A stretch of DNA of 64,000 nt from Pseudomonas quercus (lineage in GTDB: Bacteria; Pseudomonadota; Gammaproteobacteria; Pseudomonadales; Pseudomonadaceae): assembly GCF_012033695.1 (NCBI RefSeq), contig NZ_JAAVJI010000008.1, positions 62,001 to 126,000 of the forward strand. The letters are read 5' to 3'. The notes beneath the pieces are model-generated. The model ran no database searches. It was not told where the DNA came from and worked only from the letters and a program-made list of their open reading frames with translations. Made by a program: the position numbers and the translations under genes. Shown piece after piece: positions 20,994-29,162 of this stretch (position 1 is its first letter; every line of letters begins with the position of its first letter).

Positions 20994-22601
20994 ATGCGAA
21001 TGTCAAGGCGCACACTTCTCGCAGGTGCAGCACTGAGCGGCCTGATGGTGCCAGCCGGTTACGAAGGTGCCCGGCGGGCCAAGAAGTGGTGGGCCGAAGG
21101 AGGCACCCCTAGCGAAGCACGCGTGGAGCTGGCAGACGTACCTACCCAACGCCTTGCCGATTTGCTGCGAGGGGTATGGCGAGTCACTGCACCCGACACC
21201 AGCGAGTTGCACGGCACCACGTTGTTGCTCGATGCCGGCGAACGAGGCCGGGGCCTACGGGGCTACCTCGATACCTATGAGCGGTTGGCCAGTGGTGCTA
21301 TTCCCCGGTTCAAGGTGATAGGGGACTTGGTAGGTGCCAATGCCCGGCAGGTGCGCTGGCGGCTGATCGATCAAAGCGCCGGCAACCGTGCAACAGCCTA
21401 TGCCTTGACCGCCACCCTTACCGACTTGTGGGGCGGCGTGGGCGTGGCGGACAACGACCTGCTGACCGGGACTGTGGCTCAAACATCAGGTGAAGGGAGC
21501 CACGCCACGGTAGGGTTCTCCGCCCGCAAGCTGGCGTTTCCTGAAGCCCGTGAGCGAATCGCTCTTGAGCCCGCTTTCATGCAGTGGTTAATCACGCCCC
21601 AGCACCGTTTGGCACACCAACTCTGGCATACCGTGCGGGACAAGTGGCACCTGATCGGCGATGACCGCCGCCAAGCCCTGCGAGGGCTGGGCTGGCAGCC
21701 CGGCCCCAGAGGCGAGGAGCGGGATTCGCGCGGCCGCTACAAGGATAAGAACGGCTCGGGTGTGGATTTTCTCTACATGCACCGCTTCATGCTCGGTGAA
21801 GCCGCTAAGCTGGGTGCCCCTGAACCGTGGGCGTTTTTCCCATTGCCGCGGCCGGCCGTGGACACCGACCGTGTCGCGTTTATCCGCTATTTCGAGAACC
21901 ACGACGGCCGCTCCATTCCGCCCACCTGGCTGGCGCCGGGCGACGAAACCTACAGCCAGGGCATGGCCTCTATCAAAAGCCGGGATGTCTACGACGGCAA
22001 TTTTCAGGTGTGGGAGTCTCGCTACCGGGACCCCGAGTACCTGGCCAACATGACGCTGGGCCAGTTCGGCTCGGAACTCGAATTGAGCCTGCACGACTGG
22101 CTTCACATGTGCTGGGCCAGCGTGGCCCGCGCGCCGCTCAACGGCCAACCGCTGCCGATGGCGCGACAGCCTACGGACTTCGCAGAGGGCTGGTTCCAGG
22201 CGGGCAACGATTTTCTCGGTGACCCATTTTCCTCTCACGTTCATCCGCTGTTCTGGGGCTTCCATGGCTGGATCGACGCCCGTATCGACGACTGGCACGC
22301 CGCCCATGAGCTGTCCCACCCTGGCGAAGTGAACGTGGTGCAGGTTCGCGGTGTACGTTGGTTCGAACAAGGCAAATGGGTGGAACAGGACAATCCCTGG
22401 ATGGGCCCTGTAAGCCATGGGTGCGCCGATGGGCCGGGTATCTGGATGGGCACCGCTATGGAAAATGACCTGGAGGTGATGAAGATTGCTCTTCGCCTGG
22501 CTGTAGAGCCCCGGAGCACGTTGGGAGATGCACTCGAACGTGCACAGGAACGGCCCTGGTATGCGCGCAACCTGCCCTCGACGCCCCTGCAACGTACTTG
22601 A
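20994..22601 (+). CDS. PvdP-like Tat-exported tyrosinase family protein
   Basis: The 535-residue protein begins with a twin-arginine signal (MSRRTLLAGAALSG), implying folded export to the periplasm. The first half matches the beta-barrel domain of PvdP. The second half has histidine-rich segments resembling its type-3 copper tyrosinase domain: HRLAHQLWH, FLYMHRF, LHDWLHMCW, HVHPLFWGFHGWID and AAHELSH. In pyoverdine producers PvdP oxidises the D-Tyr/Dab precursor of ferribactin to the chromophore. Here the usual partners pvdMNO are absent, so this is either a relocated pvdP or a paralogue acting on another phenolic substrate. The start at 20994 is uncertain by two codons (ATG at 21000). Confidence 0.72.
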   Translation: MRMSRRTLLAGAALSGLMVPAGYEGARRAKKWWAEGGTPSEARVELADVPTQRLADLLRGVWRVTAPDTSELHGTTLLLDAGERGRGLRGYLDTYERLASGAIPRFKVIGDLVGANARQVRWRLIDQSAGNRATAYALTATLTDLWGGVGVADNDLLTGTVAQTSGEGSHATVGFSARKLAFPEARERIALEPAFMQWLITPQHRLAHQLWHTVRDKWHLIGDDRRQALRGLGWQPGPRGEERDSRGRYKDKNGSGVDFLYMHRFMLGEAAKLGAPEPWAFFPLPRPAVDTDRVAFIRYFENHDGRSIPPTWLAPGDETYSQGMASIKSRDVYDGNFQVWESRYRDPEYLANMTLGQFGSELELSLHDWLHMCWASVARAPLNGQPLPMARQPTDFAEGWFQAGNDFLGDPFSSHVHPLFWGFHGWIDARIDDWHAAHELSHPGEVNVVQVRGVRWFEQGKWVEQDNPWMGPVSHGCADGPGIWMGTAMENDLEVMKIALRLAVEPRSTLGDALERAQERPWYARNLPSTPLQRT

Positions 22602-22698
22602 CGTCAGCTTTTGCCCAGGGCAGGTATAGCCAATGTCCTACACCACAACGCAGCGTTTCGCTCTCGCCTTGGAAGCCGGCGCCCCGTATTCTGAACCC

Positions 22699-22814
22699 AT
22701 CAACTGAAGCGAAGGAGTTGCTTCAGGGATCAAGGATGATTAGCCATGGCCTGGACGGCTGCCGGCAGGACGCTGGAATGGCAGTGAAAGAAAACCCGCT
22801 TCGGCGGGTTTTTT
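22699..22814 (+). ncRNA. Candidate Rsm-type (RsmX-like) CsrA/RsmA-titrating sRNA
   Basis: In about 75 nt there are at least six GGA motifs: AAGGAG, CAGGGA, AAGGAT, TGGAC, AGGAC and TGGAA. Several lie in hairpin loops. TGAAGC and GCTTCA (22705-22725) close a loop with AAGGAG, ATC/GAT closes AAGGAT, and GCC/GGC closes TGGAC. A terminator follows immediately. Its length of about 116 nt and this architecture match Pseudomonas RsmX/Y/Z RNAs, which sequester CsrA-family repressors. A possible -10 (TATTCT, 22687-22692) sets the approximate 5' end. I found no clear GacA upstream box (TGTAAG-N6-CTTACA), so Gac control is unproven. A csrA-family gene lies at 46361. Confidence 0.6.
22791..22814 (+). terminator. 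Rho-independent terminator
   Basis: AAAACCCGC and GCGGGTTTT form the stem around a TTCG tetraloop, followed by more T residues. It is a textbook intrinsic terminator ending the sRNA candidate. Confidence 0.9.
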
Positions 22815-22909
22815 GTTGCGTGCGATTTAAGCACAGGCAGGCGACCAAGGGCACTTGAGGTTGTACAAGTAACCCGCTACTGTACAAAAAACCAGTAGCC
22901 GAGTGCATT

Positions 22910-24130
22910 ATGGAGCTGATCGACAAGCTGAGCATTTTGGCCGACGCGGCCAAGTATGATGTGTCCTGCGCCAGCAGCGGGGCGCCCAAGCGCAGTTCCG
23001 AGGGCAAGGGCGGGCTGGGTTCCACCAATGGCATGGGCATCTGCCATAGCTATACACCGGACGGCCGCTGTGTATCGCTGCTCAAGATCCTGCTCACCAA
23101 TTTCTGCCTGTACGACTGCCAGTACTGCGTGAACCGTCGGTCCAGCAATGTGCCGCGCGCCCGGTTCAACCCGGAGGAAGTGGTACGGCTCACGCTGGAC
23201 TTCTACCGGCGCAACTACGTTAGCGGGCTCTTTCTGAGTTCCGGCATCATTCGCTCGGCCGACTACACCATGGAGCAACTGGTGGCAGTGGCCCGCAGCT
23301 TGCGGGAGGATCACGAGTTCCGTGGCTATATCCACCTCAAAACCATCCCAGATGCCGACCCGCGGTTAATCGAGCAGGCGGGGCAATATGCCGACCGCCT
23401 CAGCGTAAATGTGGAGCTGCCCACCGGCGAAAGCCTGAAGGTGCTGGCGCCCGAGAAACAACTCATCACCATCCATCAGGCCATGGACACCATTCACCAG
23501 GGCCAGCAGGCTGTGGCCGGGGAGGCCAGAGCACCCAAGTTTACGCCGGCAGGGCAAAGCACCCAGATGATCATCGGCGCTGATACCACGGACGACAGCA
23601 CCATCTTGCGTAGCGCCGAATCCCTCTATGGCAACTTCAAGCTGCGGCGGGTGTATTACTCGGCTTTCAGCCCTATCCCGGACAGCCCCAACAGCGTGCC
23701 CCTGGCACCGCCACCGTTGTTGCGTGAGCACCGGCTGTACCAGGCGGACTTCCTCTTGCGAGGCTATGGCTACCAGGCGGATGAACTATTGAAAGGCCCT
23801 GGCAACCTGGCACTGGATATCGACCCCAAGCTGGCCTGGGCGCTGGAGCATCGGGACCTGTTCCCACTGGACCTGAACCGCGCCGAGCCCGCCATGATTG
23901 CCCGCATTCCTGGCATTGGCATTCGTACCACCAAACGCATCGTAGAGCTGCGCCGCCAGCGCCGTATCCGCTATGCAGACCTGGCACGCCTGCGCTGCGT
24001 ATTGGCGAAGGCTAAACCCTTTGTGGTTACTGCCGATTATCACCCTCCCCAGGGCGACAGCAGCAGCCAGTCATTGCGTATGGCGATGGTCGAGCGCCCA
24101 CAGCCCCAGCAATTGGGGTTGTGGGGTTGA
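22910..24130 (+). CDS. Putative DNA modification/repair radical SAM protein (TIGR03916 family)
   Basis: The 406-residue protein has a radical-SAM cluster motif C66-x3-C70-x2-C73 (CLYDCQYC), an SLLKILLTNF lead-in and a SAM-binding core. Near residues 325-360 a helix-hairpin-helix segment (IPGIGIRTTKRIVELRRQRR) suggests DNA contact. This matches the family annotated as the radical-SAM partner of a uracil-DNA-glycosylase-like protein. The next gene encodes the matching TIGR03915-type partner and overlaps the stop, so the two form an operon. The reaction is not established; nucleobase repair or modification is inferred from association and the HhH motif. Confidence 0.85.
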   Translation: MELIDKLSILADAAKYDVSCASSGAPKRSSEGKGGLGSTNGMGICHSYTPDGRCVSLLKILLTNFCLYDCQYCVNRRSSNVPRARFNPEEVVRLTLDFYRRNYVSGLFLSSGIIRSADYTMEQLVAVARSLREDHEFRGYIHLKTIPDADPRLIEQAGQYADRLSVNVELPTGESLKVLAPEKQLITIHQAMDTIHQGQQAVAGEARAPKFTPAGQSTQMIIGADTTDDSTILRSAESLYGNFKLRRVYYSAFSPIPDSPNSVPLAPPPLLREHRLYQADFLLRGYGYQADELLKGPGNLALDIDPKLAWALEHRDLFPLDLNRAEPAMIARIPGIGIRTTKRIVELRRQRRIRYADLARLRCVLAKAKPFVVTADYHPPQGDSSSQSLRMAMVERPQPQQLGLWG

Positions 24131-24993
24131 TCTGTCTGGAATGCGAGGGGTTGTTCAGTCAGTGGCGCCCCCAAGCACGCTGGTTGCTCAGCCATGGCAT
24201 AGACCCCAGCCAGGTGAGCTGGAACGGCGAGCGCGAGGCTGACCTGTTTGCTGCGCCCCATGGATTGCCCACCGAACCAGGGCCCTTCCAGGCCCGTATC
24301 CCCCAGGCGCTGCCCCCGCTGCTCGAAGCGGCATCCCAGTACCTGGGAGATCAGCGCTGGAGCCTGTTATACGAAGTGCTGTGGCGCGTGAGCCAGGGTG
24401 ACCGTACCGCCATGTTGGCGGGGGATGCTGTTGGCAGTGAGCTGCACCGCCGCATCAAGCAGGTAAGCCGCGAGGCACATCACCTGCATGCCTTTCTCAG
24501 GTTCGTGGAACGCCCAGCCGAGGATGAAGGCCCGGCTTACGTGGCGTGGCATGAGCCGGCCCACGACATTCTTGAACGCGCCTCGGAGCATTTCATTGGT
24601 CGCATGGGGCGCCAGCGGTGGTTGATCGCCACGCCGCGCGATGGCGTGTTCTATGACGGCAGCACCTTGCATTACGAACGCCCGTGCCCACCTCAGTGGC
24701 GGGAGCTGGCCAAAGGGCAGGGGGACGATACTCATGCGCTGTGGCGGGCCTACTACACCCATATTTTCAACCCGGCGCGGGTCAACCCTGCCGCCATGCA
24801 AGGCCATATGCCTACACGGTTCTGGAAGTTGTTGCCCGAGGGCGATCTTATTCCCAAGTTGGTGGTGCAGGCCCGCCATGGCAAGCAGCGGGACGGGCAG
24901 GCCCAGGCGGTAGGGGAGCGCCGTGGCAAAACGATTGCCCAAGGCACTGAAGGGATGCGCGACAGCAAGAAAAGTGATCCAAAAAGTCAATGA
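24121..24993 (+). CDS. TIGR03915/DUF4130-type putative DNA metabolism protein
   Basis: The product of about 290 residues matches the TIGR03915 family that always accompanies the radical-SAM protein: N-terminal LICLECEGLFSQWRPQAR, central LYEVLWRVSQGDRTAM and FLRFVE, and the DUF4130 core with W-x-A-TPRDGVFYDG and TRFWKLLPEG. In many relatives this part is fused to a UdgX-like uracil-DNA glycosylase domain. Here the C-terminus is only a basic tail, so the glycosylase part is missing. The start is ambiguous: GTG at 24121, or TTG at 24127 forming a TTGA overlap with the upstream stop. It is probably co-translated with the upstream gene. Confidence 0.8.
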   Translation: MGLICLECEGLFSQWRPQARWLLSHGIDPSQVSWNGEREADLFAAPHGLPTEPGPFQARIPQALPPLLEAASQYLGDQRWSLLYEVLWRVSQGDRTAMLAGDAVGSELHRRIKQVSREAHHLHAFLRFVERPAEDEGPAYVAWHEPAHDILERASEHFIGRMGRQRWLIATPRDGVFYDGSTLHYERPCPPQWRELAKGQGDDTHALWRAYYTHIFNPARVNPAAMQGHMPTRFWKLLPEGDLIPKLVVQARHGKQRDGQAQAVGERRGKTIAQGTEGMRDSKKSDPKSQ

Positions 24994-25086
24994 TTTTTGT
25001 ACATATTTTTGTCATACGCCCTTAATCCATGCTGTCACGAGCCGATAACACCGGTATCAGTGACTAATAGCGGATTGCCAGCAGCC

Positions 25087-26979
25087 ATGACCCGTAACCT
25101 AAAATTCAGCCACAAGATATTGTTGGCCGCCTCCCTTGTGGTGGTGCTCGCGTTCACCTTGTTCTCGCTCTATAACGATTACTTGCAACGCCATGCTATT
25201 GAGTCTGAGCTCGACAGCTACCTGACCGAAACCGGTGAAAGCGCGGCTGCCAATGTGCGCAACTGGCTGTCCGGGCGCATTCTGTTGGTGGAAGGCATGG
25301 CCGAGGGCCTTGCTACAGTGCCTGATGATGCCGCCGCTTCAGGGTGGATGAAGCAGAACACCCTTATTTCCACCTTCCTGAGTGTGTACCTGGGCCGCGA
25401 CAACGGGGCGTACGTGCTGCAACCGCCGGAAGACATGCCGGCCGATTACGACGCACGAACTCGACCTTGGTACAAAGGGGCGGTAGCGGCGGGCAACACC
25501 ACGCTGACCGAGCCTTACACCGATGCGGTGACCAAGGCCTTGCTGATCACCATTGCAACGCCGGTGAAGGGCGCCAATGGCCAGACCATTGGCGTAGCAG
25601 GGGGCGACTTGGACCTCAATGCCTTGGTCAAGACACTCAACAGCCTGGATTTCCACGGTAATGGCTATGCCTTCCTGGCCGACGCCAGTGGTCAGATTCT
25701 TGTGCACCCTGACCAAGGGCTGGTAAACAAAACCCTCAAGGATGCCTACCCCCAGGCCACCCCACGCCTGAGCAGTGATATCAGCGAAAGCGATCACAAG
25801 GGCCGCACTGAGGTGGTGACCTTTACACATGTGGACGGGCTGCCCTCGGTAGACTGGTACATCGGCCTGGCCGTAGACAAAGAAAAAGCCTACGCCAGCC
25901 TGAGCGATTTCCGTGCTTCTGCTGTGGTCGCTACTACGGTGGCTGTGGTCGTGATCATGGTGCTGCTGAGCATGCTGATCACGTTCCTGATGCGCCCCCT
26001 GAACGTGATGGGCCGTGCCATGCAAGACATTGCCGCTGGCGAAGGCGACCTTACCCGCCGCCTGGACATTCATAACCACGATGAATTCGGTCAACTGGGC
26101 CTGGCCTTCAACCGCTTTGTGCAACGGATTCATGACTCCATGCGTGAGGTGTCGTCTTCTACCGTGCAGCTCAATGAGGTGGCAGCGCGGGTGGTGAGTG
26201 CGTCGAACTCGTCCATGGTCAATTCTGACCAGCAGGCTAACCGCACCAACAGCGTGGCGGCGGCCATCAATGAATTGGGCGCCGCTGCTCAGGAGATCGC
26301 TCAGAATGCTGCCTTGGCATCTGGTCATTCCAGCGATGCCAGCAACCTGGCTACCCACGGGCAAGCGGTGGTGCAACAAAGCATCAGCGCTATGGATCGC
26401 CTGGGTTCGAAGATCAGCGGCGCCTGCGAGAAAATCGAACAGCTGAACCTCAAGACCGGCAATATCGGGCAGATTCTTGAAGTGATTACCGGTATTTCCC
26501 AGCAGACGAACCTGTTGGCCCTTAACGCGGCCATCGAGGCAGCCCGTGCAGGCGAGGCCGGCCGTGGGTTTGCCGTGGTCGCCGACGAAGTGCGCAACCT
26601 GGCACACCGCACTCAGGAATCGGCCCAGCAGGTTCAGGGCATGATCGAAGAGCTGCAAGTGGGCGCCAAGGAAGCGGTAGCGATCATGAACGACAGCCAG
26701 CATGAAAGTGATCAGAGTGTGAGCATTGCCAACCAGGCGGGAGAGCAGCTGGGCAGCGTAACGCAGCGCATCAGCGAAATCGAAGGAATGAATCAGTCCG
26801 TGGCAGCCGCTACCGAAGAGCAGACCTCTGTGGTGGAAGCCATTAACGTGGACATCACTGAAATCAACATGCTGAACCAGGAAGGTGTTGAAAACCTGCA
26901 AGCCACGCTACGGGCCTGTACCGACCTCGAACAGCAGGCCGGCCGGTTGAAACAGCTGGTGGGCAGTTTCAGGATCTAA
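25087..26979 (+). CDS. Methyl-accepting chemotaxis protein with amino-acid-type dCache domain
   Basis: The 630-residue receptor has a first membrane helix (about 9-31), a periplasmic dCache_1 domain (36-275), a second helix (about 280-302), HAMP (to about 355) and a signalling domain with the conserved hairpin tip ([19 protein letters not shown]). The ligand domain shows the dCache_1 amino-acid pattern YDARTRPWY...TEPYTD...GVAGGDL, the Tyr/Arg/Trp/Tyr/Asp set known from PctA-type receptors. It therefore probably senses L-amino acids and signals to CheA. The ATG at 25087 was chosen because upstream in-frame codons (from 24997) would add an atypical cysteine-containing leader before the first helix. 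Confidence 0.9.
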   Translation: MTRNLKFSHKILLAASLVVVLAFTLFSLYNDYLQRHAIESELDSYLTETGESAAANVRNWLSGRILLVEGMAEGLATVPDDAAASGWMKQNTLISTFLSVYLGRDNGAYVLQPPEDMPADYDARTRPWYKGAVAAGNTTLTEPYTDAVTKALLITIATPVKGANGQTIGVAGGDLDLNALVKTLNSLDFHGNGYAFLADASGQILVHPDQGLVNKTLKDAYPQATPRLSSDISESDHKGRTEVVTFTHVDGLPSVDWYIGLAVDKEKAYASLSDFRASAVVATTVAVVVIMVLLSMLITFLMRPLNVMGRAMQDIAAGEGDLTRRLDIHNHDEFGQLGLAFNRFVQRIHDSMREVSSSTVQLNEVAARVVSASNSSMVNSDQQANRTNSVAAAINELGAAAQEIAQNAALASGHSSDASNLATHGQAVVQQSISAMDRLGSKISGACEKIEQLNLKTGNIGQILEVITGISQQTNLLALNAAIEAARAGEAGRGFAVVADEVRNLAHRTQESAQQVQGMIEELQVGAKEAVAIMNDSQHESDQSVSIANQAGEQLGSVTQRISEIEGMNQSVAAATEEQTSVVEAINVDITEINMLNQEGVENLQATLRACTDLEQQAGRLKQLVGSFRI

Positions 26980-27936
26980 AGCCGCGTCGTCTATGGGTCC
27001 CCGGCTGCTACCTGTCCCTCATAGGGGGTCGGCCGGGGTTCAATAACCGGCCCTCCCGTGAACCCTGTGGGAGCAGGCACTTGCCTGCGAAGGAACCGCA
27101 GCTTCCCGGCCTTCGCCTTCGGCTGCGGCCGGTCCAACAGGAGGCTTCGCCAGGATCAATCACCAGAGCCCTATGAAATCTGTGGGAGCAGGCGCCAGCC
27201 TGCGAAGGAACCGCAAGTTCTCGGCCTCCGCCTTCGGCTGTGGCCGGTCCAACAGGAGGCGCCGCCGGAGTTCAATAACCGGAACCTCCGGTGAACCCTG
27301 TGGGAGCAGGCGCCAGCCTGCGAAGGAACTGCAAGTTCCCGGCCTCCACCTTCGGCTGCGACCGGTCCAACAAGAAGCTTCGCCAGGATCAATCACCAGA
27401 GCCCTATGAGCCCTGTTGGAGCAGGCGCCAGCCTGCGAAGGAACTGCAAGTTCCCGGCCTCCACCTTCGGCTGCGGCCGGTCCAACAAGAAGCTTCGCCA
27501 GGATCAATCACCAAAGCCCTATGAACCCTGGGAGCAGGCGCCAGCCTGCGAAGGAACCGCAGCTTCCCGGCCTCCGCCTTCGGCGGCGCCCGGTCCAACA
27601 GGAGGATCCGCCAGGATCAATCACCAAAGCCCTACGAGTCCTGTGGGAGCAGGCGCCAGCCTGCGAAGGAACCGCAGCTTCCCGGCCTCCGCCTTCGGCG
27701 GCGCCCGGTCCAACAGGAGGATCCGCCAGGATCGATCACCAAAGCCCTACGAGTCCTGTGGGAGCAGGCGCCAGCCTGCGAAGGAACCGCAGCTTCCCGG
27801 CCTCCGCCTTCGGCGGCGCCCGGTCCAACAGGAGGATCCGCCAGGATCAATCACCAAAGCCCTATGAACCCTGTGGGAGCAGGCGCCAGCCTGCGAAGGG
27901 ACTGCATAAGGCGCAGACCGGTTCAGCCAAAGGCCG
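26980..27936. other. Gene-free interval filled by repeats
   Basis: There is no credible gene between the chemoreceptor stop and the next minus-strand gene. Most of it is the 115-bp tandem array (27057-27905). Open frames across the array on both strands translate the repeat itself and are not genes. Confidence 0.8.
27057..27905. repeat. Eight-copy 115-bp tandem array of REP-like hairpin units
   Basis: The core GGGAGCAGG (TGGAGCAGG in copy 4) recurs at 27069, 27184, 27302, 27417, 27530, 27645, 27760 and 27875. The steps are 115, 118, 115, 113, 115, 115 and 115 bp; the last copy is partial. Each unit contains GCAGGC-GCCA-GCCTGC (first copy variant), a perfect hairpin like Pseudomonas REP sequences, followed by TGCGAAGGAACYGC, a CCTTCGGC segment and CCAGGATCAATCACC. 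The last full copies are nearly identical, which suggests recent expansion. The array may end transcripts of the flanking convergent genes or bind nucleoid proteins. Confidence 0.9.
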
Positions 27937-28332
27937 TCAGGGCCGTGCCAGGCCGTCGCAGGCGGTATGGCCGGTCTGCTGCTGACAGCGCAGCGGCTTG
28001 GGTTTGACCTTAGGCGCTTTGACCGGTGCGGGCGCGTTGCCAGGAAGGTAGTGCACGGTGTAGCGCACCTTGGTACGGTAGCTGGCGCGAAGGATGTCAG
28101 TAGCGCGCTTGTTGATCACGTCCGGCTTGGCATCCTCCGGGTTCGCGCTCACCCAACGTGCCTGCTGCACCTTGCGGGCCCATTGCGTATCCCCCTGCAT
28201 GACAGGGCAGGGCACGAAGCTGAAGCCCACCCGGCCATCGGGGCCGGTGCATTTGTAGGCATCTGCCCACGCGCAAGGGGCTACACACAGCATGGCAAGG
28301 GATAGGAGCACTCCAGGGCGCATCAAGGTCAT
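27937..28332 (-). CDS. Small exported protein, DUF4124-like
   Basis: The product of about 131 residues has a signal peptide (MRPGVLLSLAMLCVAPCAWA) followed by DAYKCTGPDGRVGFSFVPCP, typical of the N-terminus of DUF4124 proteins: an exported cysteine-pair motif. The rest is basic and proline/lysine-rich (APVKAPKVKPKPLRC) with two further cysteines near the end. The function is unknown; it is presumably periplasmic. The start is placed at MTLMRPG (28332); MRPG at 28323 is equally possible. The longer frame from 28386 would spoil the signal peptide. Confidence 0.65.
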   Translation of the reverse strand: MTLMRPGVLLSLAMLCVAPCAWADAYKCTGPDGRVGFSFVPCPVMQGDTQWARKVQQARWVSANPEDAKPDVINKRATDILRASYRTKVRYTVHYLPGNAPAPVKAPKVKPKPLRCQQQTGHTACDGLARP

Positions 28333-28433
28333 CCATAGTGGCAAAACGTCATGGGCGGCAGGGTAATGCAGCCTCCGGCCTGACACAATCCGGGCCGACG
28401 GAACGCTCGCACGGCCTGACTAGTCACACCTGC

Positions 28434-29162
28434 ATGACGCCCTTATCCTCCTCCGTGCTGTACCTGGGGTGCGCCGGTTGGAGCCTGCCGCGCGCGCAGT
28501 GGTCGCGTTTCGACGCAGCTGGCAGCCAGTTGGAGCGCTACGCCAGCCGCTTCAACGCTACCGAAATCAACTCATCGTTCTATCGGCCCCACCGGCCTGC
28601 CACCTATGCCAAATGGGCAGCCTCGGTGCCTGACGGCTTCCGCTTCTCGGTCAAAGTGCCCAAGCAGATCACCCACGAGCACCGCTTGGTGGGCTGTGAA
28701 AGCCTACTGAACGACTTTCTGACTCAATGCACCGCGCTGGAAGACCGGCTGGGTGGCCTGCTGGTACAGCTGCCCCCTTCACTGGCCTATGAGCCGGCCA
28801 TCGCACAGGCGTTCTTCGGTACCCTGCGCCACTGTTACCACGGCTTGGTCGTGCTGGAACCCAGGCATCACAGTTGGCTTGAGGCATGGGAATTGCTGCG
28901 ATCGCTGCAGGTCGTGTGGGTAGAGGCCGATCCGTCACCCCTGGCCGAACATGCCCCACAAGGCCGGCCCGGTGTGGCCTACCTTCGCCTGCACGGCTCC
29001 CCAAAGCGCTATTACTCAGCCTATTCGCCCGCCACGTTGGATGCATTGGCCGACAGGCTTGGCCAAGTGACGCAGCCCACGTGGTGCATCTTCGACAACA
29101 CTGCAGCGGGTGCGGCCGTTGCGGATGGCCTAGGGGTGCTGGAGCGCTTGGCTCGCGACTGA
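28434..29162 (+). CDS. DUF72 family protein (YecE-like)
   Basis: The 242-residue TIM-barrel-like protein shows DUF72 hallmarks: LGCAGWSLP at the N-terminus, NATEINSSFYRPHRPATYAKWAA, FRFSVKVPKQITHEHRL, LVQLPPSLAYE, VVLEPRHHSW and a terminal CIFDNTAAGAA. It is a widespread family of unknown biochemical role. The start at 28434 was chosen because the conserved fold begins nine residues later and the 32 preceding codons show no family similarity. Its 3' end overlaps the convergent GGDEF-EAL gene by 33 bp. Confidence 0.85.
   Translation: MTPLSSSVLYLGCAGWSLPRAQWSRFDAAGSQLERYASRFNATEINSSFYRPHRPATYAKWAASVPDGFRFSVKVPKQITHEHRLVGCESLLNDFLTQCTALEDRLGGLLVQLPPSLAYEPAIAQAFFGTLRHCYHGLVVLEPRHHSWLEAWELLRSLQVVWVEADPSPLAEHAPQGRPGVAYLRLHGSPKRYYSAYSPATLDALADRLGQVTQPTWCIFDNTAAGAAVADGLGVLERLARD

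Larger units (their letters stand above)
22602..22909. other. Intergenic region containing an sRNA candidate
   Basis: This 308-bp gap has no credible protein gene. It holds a GGA-rich small-RNA candidate ending in a strong intrinsic terminator, described in separate entries. The plus-strand frame 22598-22858 runs through the terminator and is not called. Confidence 0.6.

Noticed and set aside
21588..22592. 334-codon minus-strand frame
   Set aside because: Antisense to the PvdP-like tyrosinase; no recognisable motifs.
22598..22858. 86-codon plus-strand frame
   Set aside because: It reads through an intrinsic terminator and an sRNA-like segment; composition is not protein-like.
25339..26901. 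520-codon minus-strand frame
   Set aside because: Antisense to the chemoreceptor; His/Gln-rich composition typical of reversed coding sequence.
27057..27905. Possible CRISPR array
   Set aside because: The period is 115 bp with the whole unit conserved, there are no unique spacers, and no cas genes are present.
27057..27985. Open frames through the 115-bp repeats on both strands
   Set aside because: They translate the repeat unit itself, exist in several frames and lack ribosome sites.
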